From NCBI GenBank assembly GCA_036496285.1, contig DASXLI010000058.1, positions 1 to 64,000 on the forward strand: 64,000 nucleotides of DNA, given 5' to 3'. This stretch comes from DP-19 sp036496285. Its GTDB lineage: Bacteria > Desulfobacterota > Binatia > UTPRO1. The notes under the pieces are model-generated. The model saw only the letters and a list, made by a program, of their open reading frames with translations, searched no databases and was not told the DNA's origin. This document shows, piece by piece, positions 35,257 through 43,688 of this stretch. Position numbers and translations under genes: made by a program. Positions within the stretch are counted from its first letter, which is position 1. The number at the start of each line of letters is the position of its first letter.

Positions 35257-36508
35257 GCATGGCGACGGTGAACGACTCGGGCACCGCGCCACCCGGCTTG
35301 TACTGGGTCGCCGACTCGGCGCCCTTGTTGAAGTACCAGCCCTCTTTGCCCTCGTCGCCGGGGTGCGGCACGTACGTGCCGTGGCTCAGCTGCATGTCGG
35401 CCATCGTCAGGCCGGCGTAGAAGTCCTTCTCCTCGTCGTACTTCGGGCCGCCGGCGAAGGCCTGCGTGCGGAACTGGTGGTTGTCGATCCACACCTTCCA
35501 CAGCTCGTTGTTGCGATCGTAGATGTCGGAGTAGGCGACGACCATCGCCTCCTTGTCGATGAAGATGACGCGCTTGCCGTAGGCGTACTGCGGCAGCTTG
35601 GAGACGCCCTCGATCACCCACATCTTGCGCTTCTCCCAGTCGTCGCAGAACGTGTAGTCGCCCTCGCCCTCGCAGCGCTTCACCGGGTAGTGCGAGCCGT
35701 GCAGGATGCCGAGCATCTCCTTCTCGCCGAGGAACTTCCAGTCCGACCACGCGATGTGGCCGTTGTAGCCCCAGTACGAGTCGGGATCGGTGTCCTGGCC
35801 GAAGAGGGCGTCCGAGCGCTGCGCGGTCGAGAGCCGGCGCACGCGGCGGAGCGACGGCACGTACAGCCAGGTGTCGTCCTGCTTGGCGGCATCGATGTAG
35901 CGGTACTCGAGCGCGCCGATGCCCTTCAGGTCGAAGGGCGCAATGATCGGCCCGAGCACCTCCTTGAAGCGGATGCCCTCGGGGTTCGGCAGCTCGGGCT
36001 TCGGGTCCACGTACAACCGGCCGTTGTAGTAGAGGCGGCGCGACTCGCCGATCCAGTAGTGACGCTCGACCTGCATCGGGCCGGTGGCGATGGTGCCGGT
36101 GTCGGCCGGGAAATCGTACTCGACGAAGTCGTCCGTGCCGGGGTACGGGCGGTACTCGTAGTCCCACATCACCTTGAACGCGATCTTCGGATCGCTGCCT
36201 TCGAGCGAGCTGAACGGCGCGCCGGCGACGTAGCCCTTCAACGCGAGGCCGTTGTCCGCGAGCTTCACCTGGCTCGAGTACTTCTCCGTCGCCTCCTTGT
36301 AGGCCTTCGGCCACGCGATCGGCTTCGGGGCGACGACGTGGATCTTCAATCCATGCTGCAGGCACCACTCGATGGCGGGGGACACGAGGCCCTTCGCCTT
36401 GTCCATGTTGCTCTTGTCGATGGTGTCACCGGGAGAGACCTCGGCGGCGGCCGAAGCGGCGCAGGCGAGAATGACCACCGCGACCCAGACCCGAACGACG
36501 TGCGTCAT
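35237..36508 (-). CDS. DUF1329 exported protein
   Basis: A 423-residue protein with a cleavable signal peptide (AASAAAEVSPGD, cut near 22-23) and a body matching DUF1329, a beta-rich LolA/LppX-like fold thought to bind lipophilic compounds in the envelope. Conserved stretches include KAYKEATEKYSSQVKLADNG, VPSLRRVRRLS and GHIAWSDWKFLGEKEMLGIL. Family members often sit near RND-superfamily lipid exporters; here none is adjacent. AAGGAGG ribosome site before the ATG at 36508. Function unproved. Confidence 0.88.
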   Translation of the reverse strand: MTHVVRVWVAVVILACAASAAAEVSPGDTIDKSNMDKAKGLVSPAIEWCLQHGLKIHVVAPKPIAWPKAYKEATEKYSSQVKLADNGLALKGYVAGAPFSSLEGSDPKIAFKVMWDYEYRPYPGTDDFVEYDFPADTGTIATGPMQVERHYWIGESRRLYYNGRLYVDPKPELPNPEGIRFKEVLGPIIAPFDLKGIGALEYRYIDAAKQDDTWLYVPSLRRVRRLSTAQRSDALFGQDTDPDSYWGYNGHIAWSDWKFLGEKEMLGILHGSHYPVKRCEGEGDYTFCDDWEKRKMWVIEGVSKLPQYAYGKRVIFIDKEAMVVAYSDIYDRNNELWKVWIDNHQFRTQAFAGGPKYDEEKDFYAGLTMADMQLSHGTYVPHPGDEGKEGWYFNKGAESATQYKPGGAVPESFTVAMLIQQGQ

Positions 36509-36599
36509 GACGTCCTCCTTTGCGTGGGAATGCAGGGCGACCCGGCCGTCCTTGTAGTGCCGCTCGCGTCTCGAGGTCAATCGGCGACGCCGCGTGCCG

Positions 36600-38099
36600 T
36601 CACCGCGCGGCGCGGGTCGACGGCAGCCGCAGGAGGGCAAGGCTCGGCGTGCGGAGGCCGATCGCGTCGCCGGCGGCGCCGCGCTCGAGGAGGCCCGCCG
36701 TCACGAGTGCATCGACGACGCCATCGAGCTCGTCGGTGCGGGCGACGATGCGCCGGCCCGCTCCAGCCTCCTCCACGCACGTGGCACGGCACGCATACAG
36801 CAAGGGCCGCGAGTAGAAGCCGAGGATCTTCCCGAACTGCGGCTCGCCCCACTGCGTCGCGCGGGTGATCAGCACGACGTCGTCGCCGCCGTCGAGCGCA
36901 TGGGCGATTTCGAGCGCCTCGCGCGAGTGGGCGGCCTGCGTCTTCGAGACGCGCTCGCCCACCCACGCGACCGCGAGCGCCGCGACCACCGCCGGCACCA
37001 CGAGCCAGTGCAGGAGGCGCGGCACCCGCTCGGAGGCCGCGGCCAGCGCCACGCCCGCCGCCGCCGCGAAGGCCGGGTAGAGCTGGAAGAGATAGCGCCC
37101 GCGCCGCCCCGCGGTGAAGGAGATGACGACGAACACGATCGCCGCGTAGGCGACCCAGGTGCGCGCCCCGAGCGAGCGGCGCCACTCGCGCCCGAGCATC
37201 ATGAGGCCGACCGCGGCGACGGGGAGCCACGGCCAGTAGGTGCGGACGATCTTCACCAGGTACCAGAGCGGTCCGCGGCCGCGCACACGGGCGCCGAAGA
37301 GCGCGTGGCCGATCTGCCCGCCGAAGTAGGCCTGCGCGAAACCCGTTCCCTCGACGGTGCGTGCCCAGAGCCACGGACCGACCGCGACCAGCGCCACCGC
37401 CACGCCAACGAGCGCGTACCGCGACCACAGACGCTCGCGCAGGAGCCCGTCGCGCGCCCACAGGACGAGCGCGAGCGCCGCCGGGAATAGACCCTGGGGA
37501 CCCTTCGCGAGGAGCCCGCCCACGGCCGCGATTCCCACCAGCGCCGTCGCGGCAGGCCGCTCGACCGACCGGAAGGCGGCGGCCACGCCGAGCAGCACCC
37601 AGAACGTCACCAGGGTCTCGAGGTGGACGCCGCGGCTCCAGTGGATCACCTCGGGCGTCGTGAGATACACGATCGCGGCCGCGAAGGCGGCCCGCCAGTC
37701 GTGCAGCGTGATACGGCAGAGGACGTAGAGCAGCGCGACGTCAACGACGCCGAGCAGACCCGGCACGAGGGTCGCGGTCCACGTCGTCGCCCCGAGGAGC
37801 CGGAAGACGAGCGCGTTCAGCCAGAAGTGCAGCGGCGGCTTGTTCAAGTAGGGATCACCGTTGCAGGTGAGGTGTGTCCACTCGCCGGTACGCGCGATCG
37901 TGCGCGCGATCGTCGCGTACATCGCCGGGTCGCCGTCGAGCGGCTGGCTCGCGACCCGCACGAGACAGAACACGCCCCCGAGCGCGAGCAGCAGCGGCAC
38001 GTGGACGGCGGGACGCGCGAGCACGGCGAGCGCGGCCGAGCTCCGCGCGTCGCTGCGGCGCGCCGGCAGCCTCGCCGCTTCCGTCCCGTCGCCGCTCAC
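36600..38099 (-). CDS. Glycosyltransferase family 39/ArnT-like membrane protein
   Basis: A 499-residue multi-pass membrane enzyme, GT-C fold. The first periplasmic loop holds the catalytic acidic region (PLDGDPAMYATIARTIARTGEW) and YLNKPPLHFWLNAL, as in ArnT/PMT-type sugar transferases. About eleven helices fill the rest. A periplasmic C-terminal domain of about 100 residues follows. It probably moves a sugar from a polyprenyl-phosphate donor to lipid A, protein or another lipid. Start is GTG 38099. No sugar synthesis gene is nearby. Confidence 0.84.
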   Translation of the reverse strand: MSGDGTEAARLPARRSDARSSAALAVLARPAVHVPLLLALGGVFCLVRVASQPLDGDPAMYATIARTIARTGEWTHLTCNGDPYLNKPPLHFWLNALVFRLLGATTWTATLVPGLLGVVDVALLYVLCRITLHDWRAAFAAAIVYLTTPEVIHWSRGVHLETLVTFWVLLGVAAAFRSVERPAATALVGIAAVGGLLAKGPQGLFPAALALVLWARDGLLRERLWSRYALVGVAVALVAVGPWLWARTVEGTGFAQAYFGGQIGHALFGARVRGRGPLWYLVKIVRTYWPWLPVAAVGLMMLGREWRRSLGARTWVAYAAIVFVVISFTAGRRGRYLFQLYPAFAAAAGVALAAASERVPRLLHWLVVPAVVAALAVAWVGERVSKTQAAHSREALEIAHALDGGDDVVLITRATQWGEPQFGKILGFYSRPLLYACRATCVEEAGAGRRIVARTDELDGVVDALVTAGLLERGAAGDAIGLRTPSLALLRLPSTRAAR

Positions 38100-38207
38100 G
38101 CTACGCCCCCGTCGCGAACCCGCACGCGCCTGCGTCTACTACACGACGGCGTTGCGCGCACGGCTCGTCTGGCGCCTCAGGGAGGGACTTGATAGACACA
38201 GCCGCCC

Positions 38208-39194
38208 ATGGAGTTTCGCGAGCTCGCGCGCCTGAACGGCAGCTATGCCGAGGCCCGCATCCTGCACACGGCCGTCACGCTCGGCCTGTTCGACGCGTTG
38301 GCGGCCTCGGGCCACACGGCGGCGGAGATCGCCGCGCGCTGCGCGACCGACGCGCGCGCCACGGAGCTCCTGCTGAACGCGCTGGTCGCGATGCGGCTGG
38401 TCAAGAAGCGCGGCGACCAGTTCGCCGAGACCGACACGTCCCGCACCTTCCTCACCGAGTCGTCGCCCAGCTCGTACGCCGCGATGATCCGCTTCGACGC
38501 GTCGCTCTGGCCGCTGTGGGAGGGCCTGCCGGACGCCGTCCGCAGCGGCGAGCCGGTGCGGACTGCCGACGCGTTCCAGTCGACGCCCCAGGAGACCGGC
38601 CTCTTCATCGACGGCATGGCGAGCCTCGTGCGCGCCCGCGGCGACGCGCGTGTGCTGGCCGAGACGCTCGACCTCGCCTCCGCCAAGCGGCTCCTCGACG
38701 TCGGCTCGGGTCCCGGCACGTACCCGGTCGAGTTCTGCCGCCGTCACCCGCACCTCCAGGTGTCGATCTTCGATCTCCCCGGCACGCTCGAGGTGACGCG
38801 CCGGCATCTCGCCGAGTCGGGCCTCGACGATCGCATCCGCCTCGTGCCCGGCGACTACCGGCGCGACGCGCTCCCCGGCGGCTCCGACGTCGTGTTCCTC
38901 TCCAACGTCATCCACGGCGAGGACGAGGAGACGAACCAGGCGCTGATGCGGAAGGTGTACGAAGCGCTCGAGCCGGGCGGCCGCGTGCTGATCAAGGACC
39001 ACGTGACCGACGAGTCCGGCACGAGCCCGGCCGCCGCGGCGCTGTTCTCGATCACCATGCTCCTCTTCACCCGCGGCCGCGACTACGCCTACGGCGAGAT
39101 TCGCGCCTGGCTGCTCGAGGCCGGCTTCGCGCGGGTGAGCGTCGACGTGCTGCCACCGGGCCTGATCTCGACGCTGGTGACGGGCACCAAGTGA
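38208..39194 (+). CDS. SAM-dependent O-methyltransferase (ASMT/hydroxyneurosporene type)
   Basis: A 328-residue class I methyltransferase with an N-terminal winged-helix dimerisation domain (about 1-90) and a Rossmann SAM domain. Motif I: LLDVGSGPGTYPVEF (near 164-178), then IFDLPGTLEVTRRHL, DVVFLSNVIHGEDEE (motif V with the catalytic His), and GGRVLIKDHVTDE. Relatives methylate phenols, carotenoids or acetylserotonin. The substrate cannot be inferred here. It is followed after 31 bases by a TPR protein on the same strand. Confidence 0.88.
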   Translation: MEFRELARLNGSYAEARILHTAVTLGLFDALAASGHTAAEIAARCATDARATELLLNALVAMRLVKKRGDQFAETDTSRTFLTESSPSSYAAMIRFDASLWPLWEGLPDAVRSGEPVRTADAFQSTPQETGLFIDGMASLVRARGDARVLAETLDLASAKRLLDVGSGPGTYPVEFCRRHPHLQVSIFDLPGTLEVTRRHLAESGLDDRIRLVPGDYRRDALPGGSDVVFLSNVIHGEDEETNQALMRKVYEALEPGGRVLIKDHVTDESGTSPAAAALFSITMLLFTRGRDYAYGEIRAWLLEAGFARVSVDVLPPGLISTLVTGTK

Positions 39195-39225
39195 CGCGCG
39201 GCCGGACGCGGCGGACATCGCGCGC

Positions 39226-40509
39226 ATGAACTTCTGCTCGCAATGCGGCGCGCGGGTGGAGTCGAACGCCCGCTTCTGCTCGAGCTGCGGCCATGCCCTC
39301 GCGCCGGCGTCCGCCGCAGCGGCAGCGGCACCGGCACCCGCTCCGCGCCCGAGCGCGCCACCGGCGCCGCCGCCCGCGCCGCGCGGCTGGCGCGAGCAGC
39401 TGCCGGGCCTCGTCGTGCTCGCGGTGTTCCTCGCCGCCGGCCTCGGCGTCTGGGTGACGATCCTTCGCCCCGGGACGTCGGCCCCGGCCGCGCCGACCCG
39501 TCCGGCCGCGCAGGAGGCCAGCGGCGGCATGCCCGCGGGGCACCCGCCGACGACCCTTCCCGACGAGGCGAAGAAGTTCATCGCGACGGTCGAGGAGAAG
39601 GCGAAGGCCGCGCCCGACGACGTCAGCGCGTGGAAGACGCTGGCGCAGGTACAGGCGCGCGCCGGCGAGATCGACCCGGCCTTCGGCACGGCGGCGATCG
39701 ACTCGTACCAGCACGTGCTGAAGCTCGCGCCCGACGACGAGGACGCGATCCGCGGACTCGGCAACGTCTACTACGACCAGCAGAAGTACGCCGAGGCGGC
39801 GGCGCAGTACGAGCGCTACCTCGCGAAGCATCCCGACGATCCGAGCACGCGCACCGATCTCGCAACCACGTACCTCTATCAGCGGCAGTTCGACCGCGCG
39901 GTGGGCGCGTATCAGGAGGTCATCAAGGCGCATCCCGACTTCCTCCAGGCACACTTCAACCTCGGCCTCGCCTACGAGGCGATGGGGAAGCGCGAGGAGG
40001 CGATGGCGTCGCTCGCGAAGGCGCGCGGCCTGGCGACCGACGAGCAGACCCGCGGCCAGATCGACCGGGTGACGGCGCAGCTGAAGGGCGAGGCCGGCGG
40101 CGCACGGATGGCCGAGGGCGCGCCCCTGGCGCCGGCTTCGGGCGGCACGGCGCCGCAGGGCGGTCCCGGCGGCGGGCGGCCGGCAGCGGGCCCGGCGGCC
40201 CCCGCGAGCGGCGGCGCCGCCGCCACGCAAGGAACCGACTTCAAGAGCGCCGTCGAGGCCGGCCTGCGCGCGCACCCGATCCTCGGGCCGAAGATCACGG
40301 CGATCGAGTGGCCGAAGCCGACGACGGCGGTGGTGCGCGTCGCCAACTTCCCGATGCAGTCGATGCCCGAGTTCGCGCGCAACCTCTTCCACTCGCGCCT
40401 GGAGACGATCCTCGACGACGCCAAGACGCGCTTCCCGACCGACGGCGAGACCGCCATCGACATGGTCGACGCGTCGAGCGGGCAGACCATGGAGCACGTC
40501 ACGCACTGA
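39226..40509 (+). CDS. Zinc-ribbon, TPR-repeat membrane protein
   Basis: A 427-residue protein. An N-terminal zinc ribbon (CSQCGA at about 4-9 and CSSCGH at 18-23) is followed by an Ala/Pro-rich linker, a helix (LVVLAVFLAAGLGVWVTIL, about 61-79), a Gly/Pro linker and three to four TPR repeats (for example AIRGLGNVYYDQQKYAEAAAQYERYL). A disordered Gly/Ala-rich region then precedes a small C-terminal domain (from about FKSAVEAG). The layout resembles cytochrome-c-biogenesis-like CcmH/TPR proteins only loosely. Probably a periplasmic scaffold; partner unknown. Confidence 0.82.
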   Translation: MNFCSQCGARVESNARFCSSCGHALAPASAAAAAAPAPAPRPSAPPAPPPAPRGWREQLPGLVVLAVFLAAGLGVWVTILRPGTSAPAAPTRPAAQEASGGMPAGHPPTTLPDEAKKFIATVEEKAKAAPDDVSAWKTLAQVQARAGEIDPAFGTAAIDSYQHVLKLAPDDEDAIRGLGNVYYDQQKYAEAAAQYERYLAKHPDDPSTRTDLATTYLYQRQFDRAVGAYQEVIKAHPDFLQAHFNLGLAYEAMGKREEAMASLAKARGLATDEQTRGQIDRVTAQLKGEAGGARMAEGAPLAPASGGTAPQGGPGGGRPAAGPAAPASGGAAATQGTDFKSAVEAGLRAHPILGPKITAIEWPKPTTAVVRVANFPMQSMPEFARNLFHSRLETILDDAKTRFPTDGETAIDMVDASSGQTMEHVTH

Positions 40510-40691
40510 CCGCCGCGCACCGGCGCGCAGCGCCGAGGTGCTTGCCGTAGAAGCGGGGCGCGTCCGGGTTGTCGTTGTCGCGCGCGGTCCGTCGATACCC
40601 CGCGGACTCGAGCGTCGCGAGCATCCGCCATGCTCGACAGCCTTCGAAGGTGCGTGCCATAGACCGGATCCGACTCGAGGAGGTCGATCAC

Positions 40692-42387
40692 ATGGTCCTT
40701 TTGAACCCCAAGCAGCACACCCGATCCTACCCCGACGCGCGTTCCACCGAAGTGATGCGCGCGACCATCGGCTTCTTCGAGGCCAAGGGGAAAACCAAGC
40801 TCCTCGCCGACTACTACGAGCGCGGCTGGTACGCCGACTTCCTCGAGTTCGTGAAGGCGAATCGCATCTTCGCGACCATGTGTACGCCCTCCGGGGAGGG
40901 CGCCGCCGACGGACGCTGGGACACCTGGCGCATCTGCGAGTTTGCCGAGATCCTCGGCTTCTACGGTCTGCAATACTGGTACACCTGGCAAGTCTCGGTG
41001 CTTGGCCTCGGCCCGATCTGGATGAGCAAGAACGCCGCGGTCCGGAAGCGTGCCGCGCAGGCGCTCGAGGATGGCGGCATCTTCGCGTTCGGACTTTCCG
41101 AGAAGGCGCACGGCGCCGACATCTACTCGACCGACATGGTGCTGACTCCCGACGGCGACGGATGGCGGGCGAACGGCCGCAAGTACTACATCGGGAACGG
41201 CAACGCGGCGGCGATCGTGTCGACGTTCGGCCGCATAGACGGAACGGACGACTACGTCTTCTTCGCCTCCGACCCGCGCCATACCAACTACCACCTGATC
41301 AAGAACGTCGTCGCGAGCCAGAACTACGTCTCCGAGTTCGAGCTCCGTGACTATCCGGTCACGCAGGGCGACATTCTCCATCGCGGCCGCGACGCGTGGG
41401 ATGCCGCGCTCAACACCGTCAACATCGGCAAGTACAACCTCGGCTGGGCGTCGATCGGCATTTGTACTCACGCGCTCTACGAGGCGATCACCCACGCGAG
41501 CACGCGCGTTCTCTACAAGATGCACGTGACCGACTTCCCGCATGTGCGGCAGAACTTCGTCGACGCGTACTGCCGCCTGGTCGCGATGAAGCTCTTCGCG
41601 CTCCGCGCCGCCGACTACATGCGGATCGCGTCGAACGAGGATCGCCGCTACCTGCTCTACAATCCGATGGTGAAGATGAAGGTCACGACCCAGGGCGAGG
41701 AGGTGATCAACCTCATGTGGGACACGATCGCCGCCAAGGGCTTTCGAGAAGGACATGTACTTCAGCCAGGCCGGGGTCGACATCCGCGGCCTCCCGAAGC
41801 TCGAAGGCACCGTGCATGTCAACATCGCGCTGATCGTCAAGTTCATGCCGAACTTCTTCTTCACGCCCGGCGAGTATCCGCCGGTTCCGACGCAGAGCGC
41901 GGCGCGGAACGACGACTTCCTGTTCCACCAGGGCGGCACCAAGGGCCTCAGTCAGATCCAGTTTCACGACTACCGGAAGGCCTTCGAAGGCGTGAATCTC
42001 CCCAACGTGAAACGCTTCGCCGAGCAAGCCGAGATCTTCCGCGAGCTGCTGATGACGGACCCGCCCGGTCCCGATCAGATGAAGGACATCGCGTTCCTGC
42101 TCGCCGGCGGCGAGATCTTTGCGCTGGTCGTCTATGCCCAGCTGATCCTCGAGAACGCGCCGATCTACGGGATCGACGACGACCTGCTGGACCAGATCTT
42201 CGACTTCATGGTGCGCGACTTGTCGAAGTTTGCGCTGCAGCTCCTCAGCCAGCCGTCGAGCACCGACAAGCAAGGCGACTGCTGCCGCCGCATGATGATG
42301 AAGGCGGTGCACGACCAGGCGCGATACGACCGAGTGTGGAAGGGGCAGGTGGCGCCGCTCAGCGGGGCGTACGAGATGGCGCCGTAG
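40692..42387 (+). pseudogene. Acyl-CoA dehydrogenase family gene, split by a one-base frameshift
   Basis: About 564 residues if one base is removed. Start ATG 40692 with ribosome site GGAGG. The first frame gives FAD-enzyme sequence (FAFGLSEKAHGADIYSTDM, GNGNAAAIVSTFGRIDG) up to WDTIAAKGF, then runs into nonsense. The +1 frame takes over with EKDMYFSQAGVDIRGLPKL and reads cleanly to a TAG at 42387 (SGAYEMAP). The junction is at a run of T at 41742-41744 (GGCTTTCGAG; GGCTTCGAG would restore it). Both halves are otherwise undamaged, so this is a very recent mutation, slippage in the run, or a sequencing error. Without it a normal long acyl-CoA dehydrogenase would be made. GFA follows 3 bases later. 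Confidence 0.8.
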
Positions 42388-42390
42388 CTC

Positions 42391-42822
42391 ATGATCCGAG
42401 GTGGCTGTCTCTGCGGCGGCGTTCGGTTCGAGATCGACGCCGCCGTCGGACCCTTCGAGCTCTGTCACTGCGGACGCTGCCGGAAGGTGAGCGGCTTCGC
42501 GTTCATGGCGGGCGTCTACGTCCGCCGCGCCGCGTTCCGGCTCATCAGTGGCCGGGAATTGCTGCGGACCTACGATGCGCCGATCCTCGAGGCGCCGCCG
42601 GCTTATCGCGTCACGTTCTGTAGCCGCTGCGGATTGCCGCTTCCCGACGTGGAGGGCGACGCGGATGTGCTCGAAATCCTTGCGGGACTGCTCGACGACG
42701 ATCCGGGACTGCGTCCGGACAAGCACATCTTCGTCGAGTGCAAGGCGGACTGGTTCAGCATCACCGACGGTCTACCGCAGCTCGACAAAGCCGCCCTCAC
42801 TCGCCAGCGCGGCGCGCGCTGA
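42391..42822 (+). CDS. GFA (glutathione-dependent formaldehyde-activating)/CENP-V-like zinc protein
   Basis: A 143-residue Mss4-fold protein with all seven zinc cysteines of the GFA family: Cys6 and Cys8 (GCLCGG), Cys25, Cys27 and Cys30 (CHCGRC), and Cys77 and Cys80 (CSRC). Founding members act on S-hydroxymethylglutathione; most relatives have unknown activity. The start is three bases after the acyl-CoA dehydrogenase stop, implying one transcript. Confidence 0.88.
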   Translation: MIRGGCLCGGVRFEIDAAVGPFELCHCGRCRKVSGFAFMAGVYVRRAAFRLISGRELLRTYDAPILEAPPAYRVTFCSRCGLPLPDVEGDADVLEILAGLLDDDPGLRPDKHIFVECKADWFSITDGLPQLDKAALTRQRGAR

Positions 42823-42881
42823 GCCCCTCGGGACCGTCCGTTGCGTGGACGCCGGGAGCTTCCTACAATCCCTGGCCGGCC

Positions 42882-43673
42882 ATGCGGACGCCCTATTACC
42901 TGCCGATCGCGGACGAGGTCGAGGTGTTCACGGCCGCCTACGCGAAGCGCCTGCCGGTGCTGCTCAAGGGGCCGACCGGCTGCGGCAAGACGCGCTTCGT
43001 CGAGTACATGGCCGCCACCCTGAAGCCGGCCGGTAACGGGCCCTCGCTCGTCACGGTGGCGTGCCACGAGGATCTCACCGGCAGCGATCTCGTCGGCCGC
43101 TACCTCATCGAGGGCGACGAGACGGTCTGGATCGACGGACCGCTCACCCAGGCGGTGAAGACGGGGGCCATCTGCTATCTCGACGAGATCGTCGAGGCCC
43201 GGAAGGACACGATCGTCCTGATCCACCCGCTCACCGACCACCGTCGCATCCTGCCGATCGACAAGAAGGGCGAGATCCTCGAGGCGCACCGAGACTTCCT
43301 GCTCGTCATCTCCTACAACCCCGGCTACCAGAGCGTGATGAAGGATCTGAAGCAGTCGACGCGCCAGCGCTTCGTGAGTCTCGAGTTCGACTATCCGGCG
43401 CGTGACAAGGAGGCGCAGATCATCGCGCACGAGGCGCCGATCGACATGACGACGGCGATGGAGCTCGCGACCCTCGCCGAGAAGGTGCGCAACCTCCGCA
43501 CCGGCGGACTCTCGGAGGGCGTCAGCACGCGGCTGCTCATCTATGCGGCGCAGCTCATGACCTCGGGGATCGCGCCGCGGCGCGCGTGCACCGCCGCGAT
43601 CAGCCGCTCGCTGACCGACGACGCCGAGATGCGGCGCGCGCTCGACGAGATGGTCGAGTCGATCTTTCCATAG
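42882..43673 (+). CDS. MoxR-type AAA+ ATPase, CbbQ/NorQ/NirQ-like
   Basis: A 263-residue AAA+ ATPase. The Walker A GPTGCGKT lies at 30-37 and Walker B is AICYLDEIVEA (Asp101-Glu102). Sensor 1 is LLVISYNPGYQS and the arginine-finger-like STRQRFVSLEF follows; the C-terminal lid has GVSTRLLIYAAQLM. CbbQ/NorQ act as remodelling motors for Rubisco or nitric oxide reductase with a VWA partner. Here the next gene is the partner, 15 bases on, but no Rubisco or nor genes are near. Confidence 0.9.
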   Translation: MRTPYYLPIADEVEVFTAAYAKRLPVLLKGPTGCGKTRFVEYMAATLKPAGNGPSLVTVACHEDLTGSDLVGRYLIEGDETVWIDGPLTQAVKTGAICYLDEIVEARKDTIVLIHPLTDHRRILPIDKKGEILEAHRDFLLVISYNPGYQSVMKDLKQSTRQRFVSLEFDYPARDKEAQIIAHEAPIDMTTAMELATLAEKVRNLRTGGLSEGVSTRLLIYAAQLMTSGIAPRRACTAAISRSLTDDAEMRRALDEMVESIFP

Positions 43674-43688
43674 GACGCTTCGCGCCGC

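Noticed and set aside
40569..42623. A single 684-codon acyl-CoA dehydrogenase
   Set aside because: After about residue 350 of the true start the sequence loses family similarity and becomes Arg/Pro-rich; the similarity continues in the +1 frame, so the frame is broken.
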